From: Vulcanimicrobiota bacterium
GTDB taxonomy: Bacteria > Vulcanimicrobiota > Vulcanimicrobiia > Vulcanimicrobiales > Vulcanimicrobiaceae
Assembly: GCA_030038335.1 (NCBI GenBank)
Contig: JASHPC010000266.1
Location: 1-7,530, forward strand
Direction of reading: 5' to 3'
Length of the DNA: 7,530 bases
The notes under the pieces were generated by a model. It was not told the DNA's origin. It made no database searches and saw only the letters and a program-made list of their open reading frames with translations. Positions 4,986 to 7,530 of this stretch are shown here, piece after piece (positions within the stretch are counted from its first letter, which is position 1; each line of letters begins with the position of its first letter). Position numbers and translations under genes: made by a program.

Positions 4986-7469
4986 TTGGCTACCGGAAAA
5001 GTACGGATTTTCGAGCTCGCGAAAGAAGTCGGGCTCACCTCGAAAGAACTCGTCACGCTCTTCAACGAGCGCTTGGGCGGCGTCTTCGAGGCAAAGAACC
5101 AACTGAGCGTCGTCCCGGACCAGATCGCAGATTTGGTTCGCAGCGTGCTGCTCAAGCCAAGCGCGGGGAACGGCGGAGCCGCTGAAAAGCAGGCGCCCGC
5201 CGAGGCGCCGTCTTCCCCGAAATCCGCTCCGCCGAAGAAACCCGTCGCGCGTCCGACGGCTCCAACACCGCGAGCTCCTGAGACGCCGATTCCGCGCCTG
5301 CGGCCAGTTCCGTCAGGGCAGACGTCTATTGCCCCGAAGCCTCCGACTCCTCAAGCGCCGCCACCGCCACGCCCGCCGCTTCAGCAGGCCCGCCCGGGCG
5401 TCGCTCCGCGTCCAGGCCAGGCGATGCCTGGCCAGGGCGGCCGTGCACCAATGGCGCCTGGACGTCCCGGCATGGCTCCCCCAGGAAGGCGTCCCGCCGG
5501 GAACGGTCCGTTCAGGCCGCTGGCTGGACCGCGCCTTGCCCCGGGCGTCACGGAAGGGCCGGCGCCGTCATCGGGCCGCCCCGGCGAGCGCACTCGTTCG
5601 CGCGAGGACAAGATTGCGGCGAAGAAAGACCGCGAGACCGAGTTGCTGCTCGAAAAAGAGCGCCAGCGTAAGAAGAAGTCTACGGCGCCCGCGCCGGAGC
5701 GGCGACTCGAGACCATTGAAATTCCCGATCTCCTCACCGTGCAAGAGCTTGCGACCTCGATGATCGTTCCCGCAAAAGACGTCATCGCGGAGCTCATCAA
5801 GACCGGCACGATGGCGACGATCAACCAAAACATTCCGAGCAACGTCGCGATCGCCGTCGCGAAGAAGTTCGGCTTCAACGCGGTCGTCAAAGAGGCCGGC
5901 GAAGAAGTCACCGTCGAGCAAGAAGAGGACAAGCCCGAGATGATGACGGCGCGTCCTCCCGTCGTGACGGTTCTCGGCCACGTCGACCACGGAAAGACGT
6001 CGCTGCTGGACAAAATTCGTCAAGCGAACGTCGCGGAGGGCGAGGCCGGCGGGATCACGCAAAAGATCGGAGCGTATACGGTCGAGCACAACGATCGCAA
6101 GATCACCTTCATCGATACGCCGGGTCACGAAGCGTTTACCGCGATGCGCGCGCGCGGCGCGAAGGTTACCGACGTCGCAATCCTCGTCGTCGCGGCCGAC
6201 GACGGCGTCATGCCGCAGACGAAAGAAGCGATCAGTCACGTCCGCGCGGCGAACGTGCCGATCGTCGTCGCGGTGAATAAAATGGACAAGCCCGACGCGC
6301 AGCCGGAGCGCGTGAAGCAGCAGCTCGCGGAAGAGGGACTGCAGCCCGTCGATTGGGGCGGCAACGTCGAATGCGTTCCCGTTTCCGCGCGCACCGGCGA
6401 TGGTATCGACAAGCTCCTCGAAACGGTCCTGCTCGAGGCCGATATTCGCGAACTGCGCGCGAACAAGAACCGGCGCGCGACCGGCGTCGTCATCGAGTCG
6501 GTGCTCGACCGCGGTCGCGGCGCGGTTGCGACCGTGCTCGTTCAGAGTGGAACGCTTCGCGTCGGTGACGTCGTCGTCGCAGGCGGAACGTTCGGCAAGG
6601 TGCGTGCGCTCATCGACGACGCGGGGAAGCAAGTGAAGAAGGCGGGGCCGTCCATTCCGGTTTCCCTGATGGGACTCTCCGACGTGCCCGCCGCCGGCGA
6701 TACGCTCATGGTCGTGAGCGACGAGCGCGTCGCGCGCGAAGCTGCCGAAAAACGGCAATCGCGTCGTCGTGACGTTCGCATTGCGGCAACCGGCTCTCAG
6801 AAGGTTTCGCTCGAGACGTTCATGTCGATGATGCCCGCCGAAGGCCGGAAGGTGCTCAACCTCATCATCAAAGCCGACGGACAAGGTTCGGTGGAGGCGC
6901 TGCGCACACGTATGGAATCACTCTCGAACGAAGACGTAGAGATCCGAGTGATACACGGCGGAGTCGGAGCAATCAGTCCCAACGACGTCAATCTCGCGAG
7001 CGCGTCTGGCGCCGTGCTCATCGGGTTCAATATCAGGCCCGACGAAACGGCGAAGCGGCTCGCGACGCAAGACGGCGTCGATCTCCGATTCTATCAGGTC
7101 ATCTACGAAATCGAAGACGACCTGAAGAAGGCGATGCGCGGAATGCTCGCCCCCGTCGAGCGCGAGGTATCGCTGGGACAAGCCGAAGTTCGCCAAGTCT
7201 TCAAGGTGAGCAAAGTCGGCACGATCGTCGGCTGCTACGTCAAGAGCGGCAAGCTGCAGCGTGGCGCGAAGGCACGCGTCGTGCGCGATGGCGCCGTCGC
7301 CTTCGATGGCGAAATCGAATCGCTGCGGCGTTTCAAGGAAGACGTCCGCGAGGTTGCGGAGGGCTTCGAATGCGGCGTGCAGATTGCGCGCTTCCAAGAT
7401 CTCAAAGAGGGGGATACGATCGAGGCGTACGCGAAGGAACTCGTTTCCCCGGAGCCGGCGCGCGCATGA
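4986..7469 (+). CDS. infB: Translation initiation factor IF-2
   Basis: IF2 is the GTPase that brings initiator fMet-tRNA to the 30S subunit and promotes 50S joining. The 827-residue product starts with an IF2 N-terminal module (KVRIFELAKEVGLTSKELV, about 5-55). A flexible proline/arginine/glycine-rich linker (about 68-205) and a charged helix (about 205-232) follow, then the second N-terminal module (about 243-305). The G domain shows G1 GHVDHGKT at 331-338, switch I GGITQKIGAY from 355, G3 DTPGH at 377-381, G4 NKMD at 431-434 and G5 SAR from 467. Next come the beta-barrel domain II (about 495-580), domain III, and the C-terminal initiator-tRNA-binding domain with EGFECGVQIARF near the end. 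All GTPase motifs are intact. The start is TTG at 4986: an in-frame TAA at 4980 rules out anything further upstream, and the conserved module begins at once. The ribosome site before it is weak, and a hairpin lies in the leader. Confidence 0.97.
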   Translation: MATGKVRIFELAKEVGLTSKELVTLFNERLGGVFEAKNQLSVVPDQIADLVRSVLLKPSAGNGGAAEKQAPAEAPSSPKSAPPKKPVARPTAPTPRAPETPIPRLRPVPSGQTSIAPKPPTPQAPPPPRPPLQQARPGVAPRPGQAMPGQGGRAPMAPGRPGMAPPGRRPAGNGPFRPLAGPRLAPGVTEGPAPSSGRPGERTRSREDKIAAKKDRETELLLEKERQRKKKSTAPAPERRLETIEIPDLLTVQELATSMIVPAKDVIAELIKTGTMATINQNIPSNVAIAVAKKFGFNAVVKEAGEEVTVEQEEDKPEMMTARPPVVTVLGHVDHGKTSLLDKIRQANVAEGEAGGITQKIGAYTVEHNDRKITFIDTPGHEAFTAMRARGAKVTDVAILVVAADDGVMPQTKEAISHVRAANVPIVVAVNKMDKPDAQPERVKQQLAEEGLQPVDWGGNVECVPVSARTGDGIDKLLETVLLEADIRELRANKNRRATGVVIESVLDRGRGAVATVLVQSGTLRVGDVVVAGGTFGKVRALIDDAGKQVKKAGPSIPVSLMGLSDVPAAGDTLMVVSDERVAREAAEKRQSRRRDVRIAATGSQKVSLETFMSMMPAEGRKVLNLIIKADGQGSVEALRTRMESLSNEDVEIRVIHGGVGAISPNDVNLASASGAVLIGFNIRPDETAKRLATQDGVDLRFYQVIYEIEDDLKKAMRGMLAPVEREVSLGQAEVRQVFKVSKVGTIVGCYVKSGKLQRGAKARVVRDGAVAFDGEIESLRRFKEDVREVAEGFECGVQIARFQDLKEGDTIEAYAKELVSPEPARA
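5412..5436 (+). repeat. Inverted repeat inside the IF2 linker coding region
   Basis: The arms at 5412-5422 and 5426-5436 match at 10 of 11 positions around a GAT spacer (CCAGGCCAGGC and GCCTGGCCAGG). They encode two PGQ units (RPGQAMPGQGG, residues of about 142-152). A close repeat of proline-glycine-glutamine codons explains the symmetry, so it is probably a by-product of the low-complexity linker, although the mRNA hairpin would be strong. Confidence 0.6.
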
Positions 7470-7530
7470 AGCCACAACGCATCGCGCGTATCGACCATGA
7501 AGTGCAGCGGGTGCTCGGATCGCTCATCAC
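7466..7530 (+). CDS. rbfA: 30S ribosome-binding factor RbfA, first 21 residues (cut by window edge)
   Basis: RbfA binds immature 30S subunits and helps process the 5' end of 16S rRNA, notably in the cold. Only MKPQRIARIDHEVQRVLGSLI is visible; the basic start followed by R-I-x-R-I-x-x-E-V-x-R-x-L and then I matches the family's first helix. The ATG overlaps the infB stop in an ATGA, and GGAG at 7451-7454 can serve as ribosome site. The position after infB is the usual one for rbfA. The short fragment limits certainty, but context and motif agree. Confidence 0.87.
   Translation, partial: MKPQRIARIDHEVQRVLGSLI

Noticed and set aside
5568..6884. Minus-strand open frame of 438 codons
   Set aside because: It is entirely antisense to the conserved G domain and domain II of IF2; the His/Asp/Arg-rich product resembles no protein family.

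Overview
The window is GC-rich bacterial chromosome, about 60% G+C by eye, with arginine- and alanine-rich proteins and dense gene packing. It holds core housekeeping genes plus one unusual accessory-type gene. The TonB-like N-terminus of that gene would fit a diderm (double-membraned) cell. The NusA is of the short type, without the C-terminal acidic repeats of enterobacterial NusA. Together these point to a GC-rich, probably diderm phylum outside the best-studied Proteobacteria; an Eremiobacterota-like lineage is one guess, but the sequence alone does not prove it. I see no insertion sequence, CRISPR array, tRNA, rRNA or phage gene.

Layout: (1) Positions 1-1051, minus strand, carry the first 350 codons of pyruvate kinase, which runs off the left edge. 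(2) After a short divergent spacer of about 100 bases, positions 1153-2556 on the plus strand encode a membrane-anchored, extremely proline-rich protein. It starts like TonB but ends in a 151-residue domain I do not recognise. (3) Positions 2557-2894 are intergenic and unusually structured. They contain a near-consensus sigma-70-type promoter (TTGAAA, 17 bases, TAGAAT) whose predicted transcript starts with a branched, multi-hairpin fold, then a second strong hairpin and a second weaker promoter. (4) From 2895 to the right edge lies the classical translation/transcription-factor operon rimP-nusA-ylxR-infB-rbfA, with coding overlaps at rimP/nusA (20 bases), nusA/ylxR (11 bases) and infB/rbfA (4 bases, ATGA). 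The one gap, 133 bases between ylxR and infB, carries two hairpins and no gene. In many Gram-positive bacteria an L7Ae-like gene (ylxQ) sits there; none is present here.

The operon genes work together. RimP matures the 30S subunit, NusA controls RNA polymerase pausing and termination, YlxR is a small nucleic-acid-binding protein, IF2 brings initiator tRNA to the 30S subunit, and RbfA completes 16S rRNA 5'-end maturation. The roughly 280-base leader predicted ahead of rimP is the most plausible place for autoregulation or growth-linked control. It and the unrecognised C-terminal domain of the TonB-like protein are the two parts most worth following up.
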